Source: Alicyclobacillus tolerans
GTDB lineage: Bacteria; Bacillota; Bacilli; Alicyclobacillales; Alicyclobacillaceae
Reading direction: 5' to 3'
Length of the DNA: 64,000 nt
NCBI RefSeq assembly: GCF_001447355.1
Contig: NZ_JXBW01000010.1
Span: 29,860 to 93,859 of the forward strand
Within the stretch, counting starts at the first letter, position 1, and every line of letters starts with the position of its first letter. The notes beneath the pieces were generated by a model. It worked only from the letters and a program-made list of their open reading frames with translations, made no database searches and was not told the origin of the DNA. The translations under genes and the position numbers were made by a program. Shown piece by piece: positions 26,411 through 35,653 of the stretch.

Positions 26411-26731
26411 TCACGCATCAACCTGGCGTGCGTATTCAGCCTCCAGATCCTTTAAGGCAGCAATGATAGCCGCTTTCGCAGCACCGTGATAATGCAATTT
26501 GACCTGTTGGATCATCGGTTCCACTCCATCGTCCAACGACCACCCGCGTAACAAGCCGCAAACAAAGTCCCGGCCAAGTTGCGTCGCTAACGTACACTCC
26601 GCTTTCAAAATGACGCCACGGCGCGTTTCGATCTCGACGACAACCGCGAGTGTATCAAATGCTGTCTTGGCCGCCGAACCGACTGGAAGTTTACCGTGCC
26701 CTGCGAGAAACGCCGTAGTTACGAGTCCCAT
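26411..26731 (-). CDS. DUF3870-family protein
   Basis: About 106 residues. Pattern recalled for DUF3870: an N-terminal FLAGHGKLPVGSAAK, a central VVVEIETRRGVILKAECTLATQLGRDFV and a C-terminal YHGAAKAAIIAAL. Members are small, soluble and often sit with carboxylate or amino acid catabolic genes; function is unknown. A GGGGGAGAC site sits close to two consecutive ATGs (26734, 26731), so the longer frame to 26782 is less likely. Same strand as tcuA, but a terminator lies between. Confidence 0.75.
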   Translation of the reverse strand: MGLVTTAFLAGHGKLPVGSAAKTAFDTLAVVVEIETRRGVILKAECTLATQLGRDFVCGLLRGWSLDDGVEPMIQQVKLHYHGAAKAAIIAALKDLEAEYARQVDA

Positions 26732-26855
26732 CATGTCTCCCCCAAAAACAGAGTATCCTCCACACGAATCTATGTCGGACATACGGGGAATAGGACAATT
26801 CTCTGGGCTGGTGCGTTATATGCAGGACGACACTGCTCTTGCATGTTGTTCATGT

Positions 26856-27164
26856 TCAATCGAGAGCCCGTTCTTTTAGGGGTTGTTCATGATTGACCAG
26901 TTCGCCCTTCCGATGCTGTTCAAGGGCGTTCCGTGCAAGAACCTCAACGGGGTCGCATGCCTTGACCACGCGAAAGCTGTCCCCATCTAGATGTACACGC
27001 AATGTATCTCCGGGGCGAATGTTGAATTGGTCACGCGGTTCTTCCGGTAATGAAAAACGCACGCTGGTATGTGCGAAAATCCATGAATGGTAGGTTAACG
27101 GCGCGGGGATCGCTCGCAAATTCGAAGTCTCACGCATGCAAACACAAGTTACTGGGCATCTCAC
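26856..27164 (-). pseudogene. Degenerate AbrB/MazE-type DNA-binding protein
   Basis: Residues ~35-75 (SVRFSLPEEPRDQFNIRPGD, then TLRVHLDGDSFRVVKA) look like the swapped-hairpin AbrB/MazE fold, which normally begins within ten residues of the start. Here the frame has an odd ~30-residue leader, no ribosome binding site, and its 5' end lies inside the first, decayed CRISPR repeat. I read it as a remnant of a transcription factor or antitoxin whose start was lost or replaced at the array border. A short functional protein cannot be excluded. Confidence 0.45.
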
Positions 27165-30100
27165 AAGCCTCGATGTGGTATGATCAATACGCGCGTTTCC
27201 TGCAACAAGTGCGTGTCATAGTTCCCCCACAAGCCTCGATGTGGTATGATCAGGATGTTGATAGTGCGCTACAACAGGCCGTCATAGTTCCCCCACAAGC
27301 CTCGATGTGGTATGATTCCATGCCAGCAAACCATCTCATCGATTTGGTCATAGTTCCCTCACAAGCCTTGATGTGGTATGATCAATAATAATAGCCTTGA
27401 TGAGTTCGTTTGGTAATAGTTCCCTCACAAGCCTCGATGTGGTACGATAGGTGTGACAATGACTTGCCATATAGGCTTGTCATAGTTCCCTAACAAGCCT
27501 CGATGTGGTATGATTCCATGCCAGCAAACCATCTCATCCATTTGGTCATAGTTCCCTCACAAGCCTTGATGTGGTATGATCAATAATAATAGCCTTGATG
27601 AGTTCGTTTGGTAATAGTTCCCTCACAAGCCTCGATGTGGTACGATAGGTGTGACAATGACTTGCCATATAGGCTTGTCATAGTTCCCTAACAAGCCTCG
27701 ATGTGGTATGATGCTGCACTATAACTACTAATTAACTTTTTGCGTCATAGTTCCCTCACAAGCCTTGATGTGGTATGATCAATAATAATAGCCTTGATGA
27801 GTTCGTTTGGTCATAGTTCCCTCACAAGCCTCGATGTGGTATGATGCGGAATTGCGCGATGCGCTCGTCAAGGTGGTCATAGTTCCCTCACAAGCCTCGA
27901 TGTGGTATGACTGGACTCCACGAAAAACAGCGGACTGGCGAGTCATAGTCCCCTCAAAAGCCTCGATGTGGTATGATGACCGTCAATAGTCCTCCACTTC
28001 ACAATAAGTCATAGTTCCCTCACAAGCCTCGATGTGGTATGACTGGACTCCACGAAAAACAGCGGACTGGCGAGTCATAGTCCCCTCAAAAGCCTCGATG
28101 TGGTATGATGACCGTCAATCGTCCTCCACTTCACAATAAGTCATAGTTCCCTCACAAGCCTCGATGTGGTATGATTGGACTCCACGAAAAACAGCGGACT
28201 AGCGAGTCATAGTTCCCTCACAAGCCTCGATGTGGTATGATCTTTGCCCCGTCTGTGTGGGCTTCGACTACGTCATAGTTCCCTCACAAGCCTCTATGTG
28301 GCATGATTTTAGAGATTGAAAGTCGAACTGATTTTAAGTCATAGTTCCCTCACAGGCCTCGATGTGGTATGATTTTAGATATTGAAAGTCGAACTGATTT
28401 TAAGTCATAGTTCCCTCACAGGCCTCGATGTGGTATGATTTTAGCCCCGTCTGTGTGGGCTTCGACTACGTCATAGTGCCCTCACAAGCCTCGATGTGGC
28501 ATGATAATACCAGCGCAAAACGTAACACAACAAGCGTCATATTTCCCTCACAAGCCTCGACGTGGTATGATAATACCAGCGCAAAACGTAACACAACAAG
28601 CGTCATATTTCCCTCACAAGCCTCGATGGGGTATGATTTTCAAACACCGCACCATTGGCCACATTGTGTCATAGTTCCCTCAAAAGCCTCGATGTGGTAT
28701 GATAATACCAGCGCACAACGTAACACAACAAGCGTCATAGTTCCCTCACAAGCCTCGATGTGGTATGATTTTCGAACACCGCACCATTGGCCACATTGTG
28801 TCATAGTTCCCTCACAAGCCTCGATGTGGTATGATCATACGGATGTGCGATATATGGCATGTTCGGTCATAGTTCCCTCACAAGCCTCGATGTGGTATGA
28901 TTGGGAAGAGGTTAAATACGATGCGTCATGTGTCATAGTTCCCTCACAAGCCTCGATGTGGTATGATGGTACAGACTCACATGGAACAGGGATACATGTC
29001 ATAGTTCCCTCACAAGCCTCGATGTGGTATGATTGGGAAGAGGTTAAATACGATGCGTCATGTGTCATAGTTCCCTCACAAGCCTCGATGTGGTATGATA
29101 ACTGTCCAAATGAGATACGTCTTATCCGTGTCATAGTTCCCTCACAAGCCTCGATGTGGTATGATTTCAGAGAAGATTTCATCGTTCAACATATTGTCAT
29201 AGTTCCCTCACAAGCCTCGATGTGGTATGATTCGAGATATTTAACCTTTGACATATCATAGGTCATAGTTCCCTCACAAGCCTCGATGTGGTATGATAAA
29301 TGCCTTCGACTTTACCCCAACGAATAAGTCATAGTTCCCTCACAAGCCTCGATGTGGTATGATAAATGCCTTCGATTTTACCCCAACGAATAAGTCATAG
29401 TTCCCTCACAAGCCTCGATGTGGTATGATATTGTAAAGGATACTTTATCATTTTATTTGGTCATAGTTCCCTCACAAGCCTAGATGTGGTATGATTGTGA
29501 CGATAGGCGCGTGCTGCTTTTTTATGTCATAGTTCCCTCACAAGCCTAGATGTGGTATGATTGTGACGATAGGCGCGTGCTGCTTTTTTATGTCATAGTT
29601 CCCTCACGAGCCTCGATGTGGTATGATGACATGGTCGCAAATGTATAATATAGTGAGGTCATAGTTCCCTCACAAGCCTCGATGTGGTATGATTCATTCT
29701 CACTGTACGGTTTGCCTAGCAAGGTCATAGTTCCCTCACAAGCCTCGATGTGGTATGATGACATGGTCGCAAATGTATAATATAGTGAGGTCATAGTTCC
29801 CTCAAAAGCCTCGATGTGGTATGATATCAACACTGATTGATTGTTACATAATTACGTCATAGTTCCCCCACAAGCCTCGATGTGGTATGATGACATGGTC
29901 GCAAATGTATAATATAGTGAGGTCATAGTTCCCTCAAAAGCCTCGATGTGGTATGATATCAACACTGATTGATTGTTACATAATTACGTCATAGTTCCCC
30001 CACAAGCCTCGATGTGGTATGATATCAACACTGATTGATTGTTACATAATTACGTCATAGTTCCCTCACAAGCCTCGATGTGGTATGATTCATTCTCGCT

Positions 30101-30749
30101 GTACGGTTTGCCTAGCAAGGTCATAGTTCCCTCACAAGCCTCGATGTGGTATGATTAAAACGTCTGACCGAACTTTTGACCACGAGTCATAGTTCCCTCA
30201 CAAGCCTCGATGTGGTATGATCTGATGGAATTAACTGTTTACGTTCATGGTGTCATAGTTCCCTCGCAAGCCTCGATGTGGTATGATTAAAACGTCTGAC
30301 CGAACTGTTGACCACGAGTCATAGTTCCCTCACAAGCCTCGATGTGGTATGATTACTTGCCGTTATCTGCGCCTAGAATTTTTGTCATAGTTCCCCCACA
30401 AGCCTCGATGTGGTATGATTTCCCCGCCCCTCCACCTCTCGGTGCTACGGTCATAGTTCCCTCACAAGCCTCGATGTGGTATGATTTCCCCGGCCCTCCA
30501 CCTCTCGGTGCTACGGTCATAGTTCCCTCACAAGCCTCGATGTGGTATGATTTCCCCGGCCCTCCACCTTTCGATGCTACGGTCATAGTTCCCTCACAAG
30601 CCTCGATGTGGTATGATCCAGCAAGGGAGGCTATATCAATATTTGTTGTCATAGTTCCCTCACAAGCCTCGATGTGGTATGATCCAGCAAGGGAGGCTAT
30701 ATCAATATTTTTTGTCATAGTTCCCTCACAAGCCTCGATGTGGTATGAT
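27149..30749 (+). CRISPR. Type II-C CRISPR array, 55 repeats and 54 spacers
   Basis: A 36-base repeat (GTCATAGTTCCC, then TCACAAGCCTCG, then ATGTGGTATGAT) recurs 55 times with a 66-base period. All spacers are 30 bases except spacer 9 (27713-27743, 31 bases). About 25 repeats are exactly consensus; the first, at 27149-27184, has lost its 5' third, and the last five (from 30450) are perfect. Variants include TTGATG at 27347, TACGAT at 27413 and 27611, CTAGATG at 29460 and 29526. The 54 spacers group into 30 families. The repeat sense was assigned by similarity to GeoCas9-type crRNA and by pairing with the tracrRNA at 35541-35646. Each repeat ends in TGGTATGAT, an extended -10 promoter. Confidence 0.99.
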
Positions 30750-30750
30750 A

Positions 30751-30802
30751 CGTGATCGCTCAATCCCTTGTAGTATCAGGGGTTGGGCGATTACGTATTT
30801 TT
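30751..30802 (+). terminator. Terminator of the CRISPR array transcript
   Basis: CGTGATCGC/CAA/CCC on the left (30751-30767) pairs with GGG/TTG/GCGAT/ACG on the right (30779-30795), followed by TATTTTT. It begins two bases after the last repeat and supports plus-strand transcription of the array. Confidence 0.8.
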
Positions 30803-30803
30803 G

Positions 30804-30837
30804 AAAAAGCGAATCGCCAAGCCGTTTCAAAGCGGCG
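30804..30837 (-). terminator. Terminator of the cas9-cas1-cas2 operon
   Basis: CGCCGCTTT (30837-30829 on the minus strand) pairs imperfectly with the segment ending in CTTGGCG, followed by ATTCGCTTTTT. It lies just after cas2. On the plus strand TTTTTT follows too. Confidence 0.65.
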
Positions 30838-30849
30838 GTGTCACGTTTT

Positions 30850-31170
30850 TTAAAAAAGCACCAACTGCTCACTTTGCATTCTCCGTTCATTAGGTGCATA
30901 GTTACCAACAAGAATTTTCATCCTCATGAACTGCTTTTCTGTGACCAGTAACGTTCGAATCGATCCTTTATCTGGTAAGTTCGCTTGAAGCCTCCTTTCG
31001 TGCTTTTCCGCCATCTCATAACTGCCGCAGATCCGACAGTAACAAGAATACTGCATCATATAATACCCATCATTCAATAAAAATTGACGAAACCGAGTTG
31101 CAGCCTTTCTTTCCGCCTTTGTAGTCACTGGCAGATCAAAGAGCACCATCAAGCGCATAATCCTACTCAT
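30850..31170 (-). CDS. cas2: CRISPR-associated endoribonuclease-fold protein Cas2
   Basis: 106 residues from ATG 31170, preceded by GGGGGT. The first strand MSRIMRLMVLFDLPVTTKAER carries the Asp typical of Cas2 (LFDLP), followed by RKAATRFRQFLLNDGYYMMQYS, as in type II-C Cas2. Cas2 forms the dimeric bridge between two Cas1 dimers during spacer integration. It overlaps the end of cas1 by eight bases. A long upstream extension of the frame is only cas1 in another frame. Confidence 0.95.
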   Translation of the reverse strand: MSRIMRLMVLFDLPVTTKAERKAATRFRQFLLNDGYYMMQYSCYCRICGSYEMAEKHERRLQANLPDKGSIRTLLVTEKQFMRMKILVGNYAPNERRMQSEQLVLF

Positions 31171-32086
31171 AGACCCCCATTTGAACCTCCGTAAGCCTCG
31201 GCAACTGTAAAGCACTTGGATCTTCGGTTGAAATCGCATTTGAAAAGCTGGAGACCATCGCTTCAATGCTTGCGGTCAGGTCGTATCGCTCGTTTTCCAG
31301 CCAAACCATCTGAGTGAGAATCTGCATCAATCTCCGCTTATGTAGCTTCGAAAGTATGGGAGAGTCAACGTCGAGCTCGGACGCCACAACATAATCCACA
31401 ATAGGCCGATATGGCTCCATAAGGTCGTCAGCAAGGTTAAAATTATTGAGCTCGCTGTGATGTTGTAATCCAATGGATGGTTGAAATCCAAACGCACACA
31501 AACTTCTTGCAACTTGTCCACGAATCAATGCATATCCGTAGTTCATCGCTGAGTTAATGAAGTCATCCGAGCTACGCTTGAACGCTTTACCAAACAGATG
31601 CTTAAAGTACATTCGTGCGGCTTGGGATTCAATAGATCCCTTATCCCCAGATGCCACGCGGCCCGCAAGCGCTAACAGAGCTTCATCACCACTGCACCCA
31701 CATAAAGTTAAACACGCGGCTTGATTCTCGATTTTGCGACGCACAACAGCCTGCCACAATCGCTTCACGAGTGGCCGCTTCATCTCAAGCTGGGATTGCA
31801 TGATTTTTGGTCCTCGCGAATGCTGACAGTACGGTAGAAGTACGCCGTTTGGTAAATGTTTTTCATCGCAAGTAAACACTGCAATTCGAAATTCGGCCAA
31901 TCTGGCCAGGAGGGCCGACGTGATAATACTCTGTCGGTCCTCCAGCATGAGGGTGCGAATGTCCTCCAGAGGAATGGTGTATTCGCACGTTTCTCCAGAG
32001 GATTCGTCCTCTTGTCGCACGACAAGCTGGTTATTTCGACAACTCAGCTTGGCACTGCGAGTGACCATCACATGTCGATGTGACAA
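31163..32086 (-). CDS. cas1: CRISPR integrase Cas1, type II
   Basis: 307 residues. The N-terminus (RHVMVTRSAKLSCRNNQLVV) is typical of type II Cas1. Metal-site residues are seen in GDKGSIESQAARMYF (Glu), GLQHHSELNNFNLADDLME (His and Glu). Start TTG at 32086 follows the cas9 TGA directly, with GGAAG as a weak site; ATG 32068 is the alternative. Cas1 and Cas2 insert new spacers at the leader end of the array, together with Cas9 and tracrRNA in type II. Confidence 0.95.
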   Translation of the reverse strand: MSHRHVMVTRSAKLSCRNNQLVVRQEDESSGETCEYTIPLEDIRTLMLEDRQSIITSALLARLAEFRIAVFTCDEKHLPNGVLLPYCQHSRGPKIMQSQLEMKRPLVKRLWQAVVRRKIENQAACLTLCGCSGDEALLALAGRVASGDKGSIESQAARMYFKHLFGKAFKRSSDDFINSAMNYGYALIRGQVARSLCAFGFQPSIGLQHHSELNNFNLADDLMEPYRPIVDYVVASELDVDSPILSKLHKRRLMQILTQMVWLENERYDLTASIEAMVSSFSNAISTEDPSALQLPRLTEVQMGVYE

Positions 32087-35000
32087 TCAATTCATCTTCC
32101 TTTCCACACGAAATGGCATGCGCCGTTCCTTATAAACAGGATGCGTGTCTCCTAACGGACCAACAACGTATTTTTCGAACACCTCTAGACCTTGTATACC
32201 CAAACCCTTCAGTTCTCCAGAATTGTCGTGCGTACGCAGAGTTAAAGTAGCGCCTGAAATATCCGCACCCGCAAAATACATCAGTCGTAATCCAACAGGT
32301 TCCTTCCTGTCCTTATAAGTTATATCCACTTCCCTACTAGGTTTAATCATCACCGCGTCGTTTGGATATAAGCTAAATTTAAATTGATAGCTATCATCCA
32401 CAACTCTCCACTCGGAGTACGGCTTGTGCGCAGTGGCTAGGCGATTCGGAAGTTCCCGCTTCAGTACATCTGCGACATAAATCGGTACAAAGTAATACTT
32501 TCCGTCTTTTGCAAACACATCAATTCTCACCATTCCCCCATTCTCTGCGATGCCTCGTCCGCCATGAACAGGTACACCGAGCGTCAACTTTTCTTGAATC
32601 TTGACCTTCCTAACGGGTGTTCGCACACTACCGTCCTTCGAAATCTTGTAAACAGGTTCTTTAAAAGCAGCCTTCGCATCGCCGCCAAATTGAACAAGCC
32701 TTTCGCGCAGAGTGTTGTACAATCTAGGATCATCTTCCGGTCGGAAATAATCCTTAATCTCCCCATCCTTTGTGAGCTTGAGTTCGGTAAGAGCCACCTT
32801 TGAAACCACGACCTGAATCTCTGTGCCCTTATTATCATCGACTTTCACGATACGCGGGCTACGAATCGTCTCCTTGTGAGCCGCGCCCGTGACCTTCCTT
32901 GTCGGCATTCTCGAGACAAAGATAGGATCAATTTGCTCGGTTTCCGAATAGGTTAAGAGGCCAATAGCTCGTATATTTTTGCTAGGATCGTCGCTGAGTC
33001 TTGCCAACAGCTCGTCTCGAAAGAATGGCCAGGGCTCCAAAGGTTCGTTTGGGAGAAACTTGCGTTCGTCAAATGATTCCCACGTGAACACCTCACCCGT
33101 CTCTTTATCCACATATTGCGTGATGCCTTCGCTTTTGCTGACCTGCTGCACATACCGGTTGCGATCGGCGAGCGCATTGCGCTTAAATTTGTCATACTTC
33201 GTGACGCGTTGAATAAGCGAATCTCCGATGCACGCAACAACAACTGCATCGGCCGCATGGTGCTTATCACCGGCATTCCGATCCTTCGTCAATCCCCACC
33301 GCGCTCGCATATATGCCGTAACGGCGCCATTGACACAAACCACACGCTTTGACCGCGTGGAAGCCGTTTCGTCAAATAACAACCATGCCTGAATGTGATT
33401 CATCAAAGCCCTGGTGATGTACCGCGTGTCCGAAAGATTTCTCTCGCGAAATCCTTCTTGTTCCAAATCGATCGCGCGCTTGTCCATTAACAAATGGTTC
33501 TTCTTCTTTTGCGACAATGGGATACTTTCTACCAACGCTATAAACTTTGCCTTCTGCTCTGGCTTATCTCGCAGATACTCCAATGGCGTTCGGTTCCCCT
33601 TCTGACGATTTTGCTCCGTCTTGACAAGAACCTTGTTGTCATAGCTATCGTCAAATGAAATCCCATACGGGATGATGTGATCCACTTCGGCGTAACCTGG
33701 CTCGAATAGACGTGTGACGTCCAACTTTTCCCCAGAATACATGCAGAATTCCTGCTGCTGCTTGAATAGCTTGTACTTCACAATGTCTCGTCCGGTAACA
33801 TGCGCACTTCCAAGAATCTCACGAATCTCGTCCTTGATCTGCTCGTTATTTTTTTGGTTTTCCTTCTGAGCCTTCTCAATTTTACGCCGCTCATCCAGAT
33901 TCTTGGATAGCTCCCGGGCAAGCTCGATGTGAATAGATTCGGGCGAACCATGCTTGCGGATGACCGCATTCACAACTTTGATGGCCTGTGAAAGGGCACG
34001 CCGCACCACCGGATTGGTCACTTCTCCTTCACCCAAAGGTGGCAAAAGCCTCTGTTTTACGTACTCTGTTTTCCCTTGAAACTGATACCCAGCCAGCTCG
34101 CAGGCTACATCATAGCTGTAGCCATCCTCTAAGAACGGAAGTATTTTTCGAATGGCCTTCAGCGAAAGGTGTCCAAATTTCGAACCATTTAACGGTAGTA
34201 ATTCCTCAATTACATTGTCGGACAACCCGAGAGTCGAAAGCTTCTTTCTGCGGTTGTCATCGCTTTTCCACACAGACAAGATCCAACCGATTTGATCAAG
34301 CGTTTCAATGGACAAATCTTGAATGAAAACCCCAGCACGCTGCAGAGCCTTTCTGACCTCGTGATAAAACTTCATCTCGACAAAGACCGTGTCCTCCGTT
34401 TTATTACGGCTACGATTCAAGCCATACGTAAGTCCCGCGAAGCTTTCCGTGTCTTTCATGTCTAGCAGCTTCCGCAGTTTCCCATACGTAATTTTCGTTT
34501 GCTCATACGCACAATCAATCACGCGTGCTCGTTCTGTCTGTGTGAGCTCACACGGATATCTTCCTCCATCCTCCTGTTGTCGATAGATGCGAAGATTCAC
34601 GACCTTGGTAAGCAGCTGGAACCGCTCGAACGAATACGAACTGCGCGGCGCCCGCTTTTCACCTGTCTCGAACGTACACGAGCCTACCATTCGTTCATAA
34701 ATACTTTGCCTTACGCCATCAGGCGAGACAGAACCATGCCCATAAGGACTGTCTCCACCTGGGCCATCATCGAAGTTGCGTTGAGAGCAAAGAATCTTCA
34801 GATATGAATCCTCCAACTCTTCACTCATCACATCATTACCCAGCGCTCGTTGGGCTGCGAAAATCTTCCGAACTTCGTCCACAATGGCTTGCCGCGAGAC
34901 CGTATGACGATACTCGCCTGCCTTGTTTCTCACATTCGATACATAACCGTGTTTCTTACCATGAACGAGTTTTCCCTCAGCATCGGTTTTCGTTGCCTCA

Positions 35001-35527
35001 GAAACAAGCATTTCCGCAACCGTTCGGTATCCCTTCGATTGCATTAAATTTTCATTTTCCTGCACAGCCTTCAGCAACTTTCCGGCGTCTGAATCTTTGA
35101 TTTCAGATTTCCTATTTGACTGAAAACCGCGACGATGCGCAATATGAATAAGCACTCTCGCGATTTCCTCTGCGATGAGACATCTATCGAGCCCAGCCAC
35201 ACGCAGAGCATACACATCAGGAGATGACGTTCGTTGCGCATAAAGCGCTTCAATTTGTTCCATCGAAAGAATCCCGTGCTGTTCCAACAAACGCTTTACG
35301 CGCCAAAGCCGATGGCGACGACGGCGCGTGCGACGCCGTGCACTGCGCGCCTCACGGCGGGGAAGAGCCAAAGATGCCCCCGTCTTACTGTCTTCAGCCT
35401 TATCAAAAATGCGAACACCAAGATCTTGAATGCGAACGGGTTTTAATCCGCTTTCATCCTTCTCAAGTGCCACAACGGCCCACCCTACGGATGTAATGCC
35501 AATATCCAATCCCAGTCGATATGCCAT
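32087..35527 (-). CDS. cas9: Type II-C Cas9 nuclease
   Basis: 1146 residues, within the compact II-C range. RuvC-I: LGLDIGITSVGW with D8. Arg-rich bridge helix: residues ~56-80. Recognition lobe: ~85-500. RuvC-II: HIELARE with E535. HNH: AEVDHIIPYG with D616/H617 and N640. RuvC-III: KHHAADAVV with H757 and D760. The C-terminal third (~820-1146) holds the wedge and PAM-interacting domains. All nuclease residues are intact. Overall it resembles thermophilic II-C enzymes such as GeoCas9 and the Alicyclobacillus Cas9s. No csn2 or cas4 is present, which supports II-C. ATG 35527 follows GGAGGT, immediately after the tracrRNA terminator, so the tracrRNA lies in its leader. Confidence 0.98.
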   Translation of the reverse strand: MAYRLGLDIGITSVGWAVVALEKDESGLKPVRIQDLGVRIFDKAEDSKTGASLALPRREARSARRRTRRRRHRLWRVKRLLEQHGILSMEQIEALYAQRTSSPDVYALRVAGLDRCLIAEEIARVLIHIAHRRGFQSNRKSEIKDSDAGKLLKAVQENENLMQSKGYRTVAEMLVSEATKTDAEGKLVHGKKHGYVSNVRNKAGEYRHTVSRQAIVDEVRKIFAAQRALGNDVMSEELEDSYLKILCSQRNFDDGPGGDSPYGHGSVSPDGVRQSIYERMVGSCTFETGEKRAPRSSYSFERFQLLTKVVNLRIYRQQEDGGRYPCELTQTERARVIDCAYEQTKITYGKLRKLLDMKDTESFAGLTYGLNRSRNKTEDTVFVEMKFYHEVRKALQRAGVFIQDLSIETLDQIGWILSVWKSDDNRRKKLSTLGLSDNVIEELLPLNGSKFGHLSLKAIRKILPFLEDGYSYDVACELAGYQFQGKTEYVKQRLLPPLGEGEVTNPVVRRALSQAIKVVNAVIRKHGSPESIHIELARELSKNLDERRKIEKAQKENQKNNEQIKDEIREILGSAHVTGRDIVKYKLFKQQQEFCMYSGEKLDVTRLFEPGYAEVDHIIPYGISFDDSYDNKVLVKTEQNRQKGNRTPLEYLRDKPEQKAKFIALVESIPLSQKKKNHLLMDKRAIDLEQEGFRERNLSDTRYITRALMNHIQAWLLFDETASTRSKRVVCVNGAVTAYMRARWGLTKDRNAGDKHHAADAVVVACIGDSLIQRVTKYDKFKRNALADRNRYVQQVSKSEGITQYVDKETGEVFTWESFDERKFLPNEPLEPWPFFRDELLARLSDDPSKNIRAIGLLTYSETEQIDPIFVSRMPTRKVTGAAHKETIRSPRIVKVDDNKGTEIQVVVSKVALTELKLTKDGEIKDYFRPEDDPRLYNTLRERLVQFGGDAKAAFKEPVYKISKDGSVRTPVRKVKIQEKLTLGVPVHGGRGIAENGGMVRIDVFAKDGKYYFVPIYVADVLKRELPNRLATAHKPYSEWRVVDDSYQFKFSLYPNDAVMIKPSREVDITYKDRKEPVGLRLMYFAGADISGATLTLRTHDNSGELKGLGIQGLEVFEKYVVGPLGDTHPVYKERRMPFRVERKMN

Positions 35528-35540
35528 ATATATATACCTC

Positions 35541-35646
35541 CAAAAAGTAGATGACCCGCATTCATTGGAATGCGGGTCAGTGCTTTGCGGCCTGTTGCCT
35601 TATCATAGCAACCTCGCAAGCCTTGATGTGGTATGATATCCCTCGC
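35541..35646 (-). ncRNA. tracrRNA
   Basis: The minus-strand RNA starts near 35646. The anti-repeat (35637-35602) matches the complement of the CRISPR repeat at 30 of 36 positions, with three adjacent mismatches making the usual internal bulge. Next comes AAGGCAACAGGCCGCAAAGC, resembling the nexus of Neisseria and Geobacillus tracrRNAs, then a GACCCGCATTC/GAATGCGGGTC hairpin (35578-35553) and ATCTACTTTTT. About 100 nt in all. The terminator ends 14 bases before the cas9 ATG. Confidence 0.92.
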
Positions 35647-35653
35647 CATCTAT

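Noticed and set aside
27185..30713. Self-targeting spacers against this window
   Set aside because: By eye no spacer matches other parts of the window; a full search could not be run.
27050..30763. Long open frames on both strands across the CRISPR array, encoding periodic peptides
   Set aside because: The 66-base repeat period is a multiple of three, so frames stay open by chance; no start context or protein character.
30751..30850. Possible second tracrRNA or leader RNA after the array
   Set aside because: No anti-repeat is present; the hairpins fit two terminators for convergent transcripts. The true anti-repeat is at 35602-35637.
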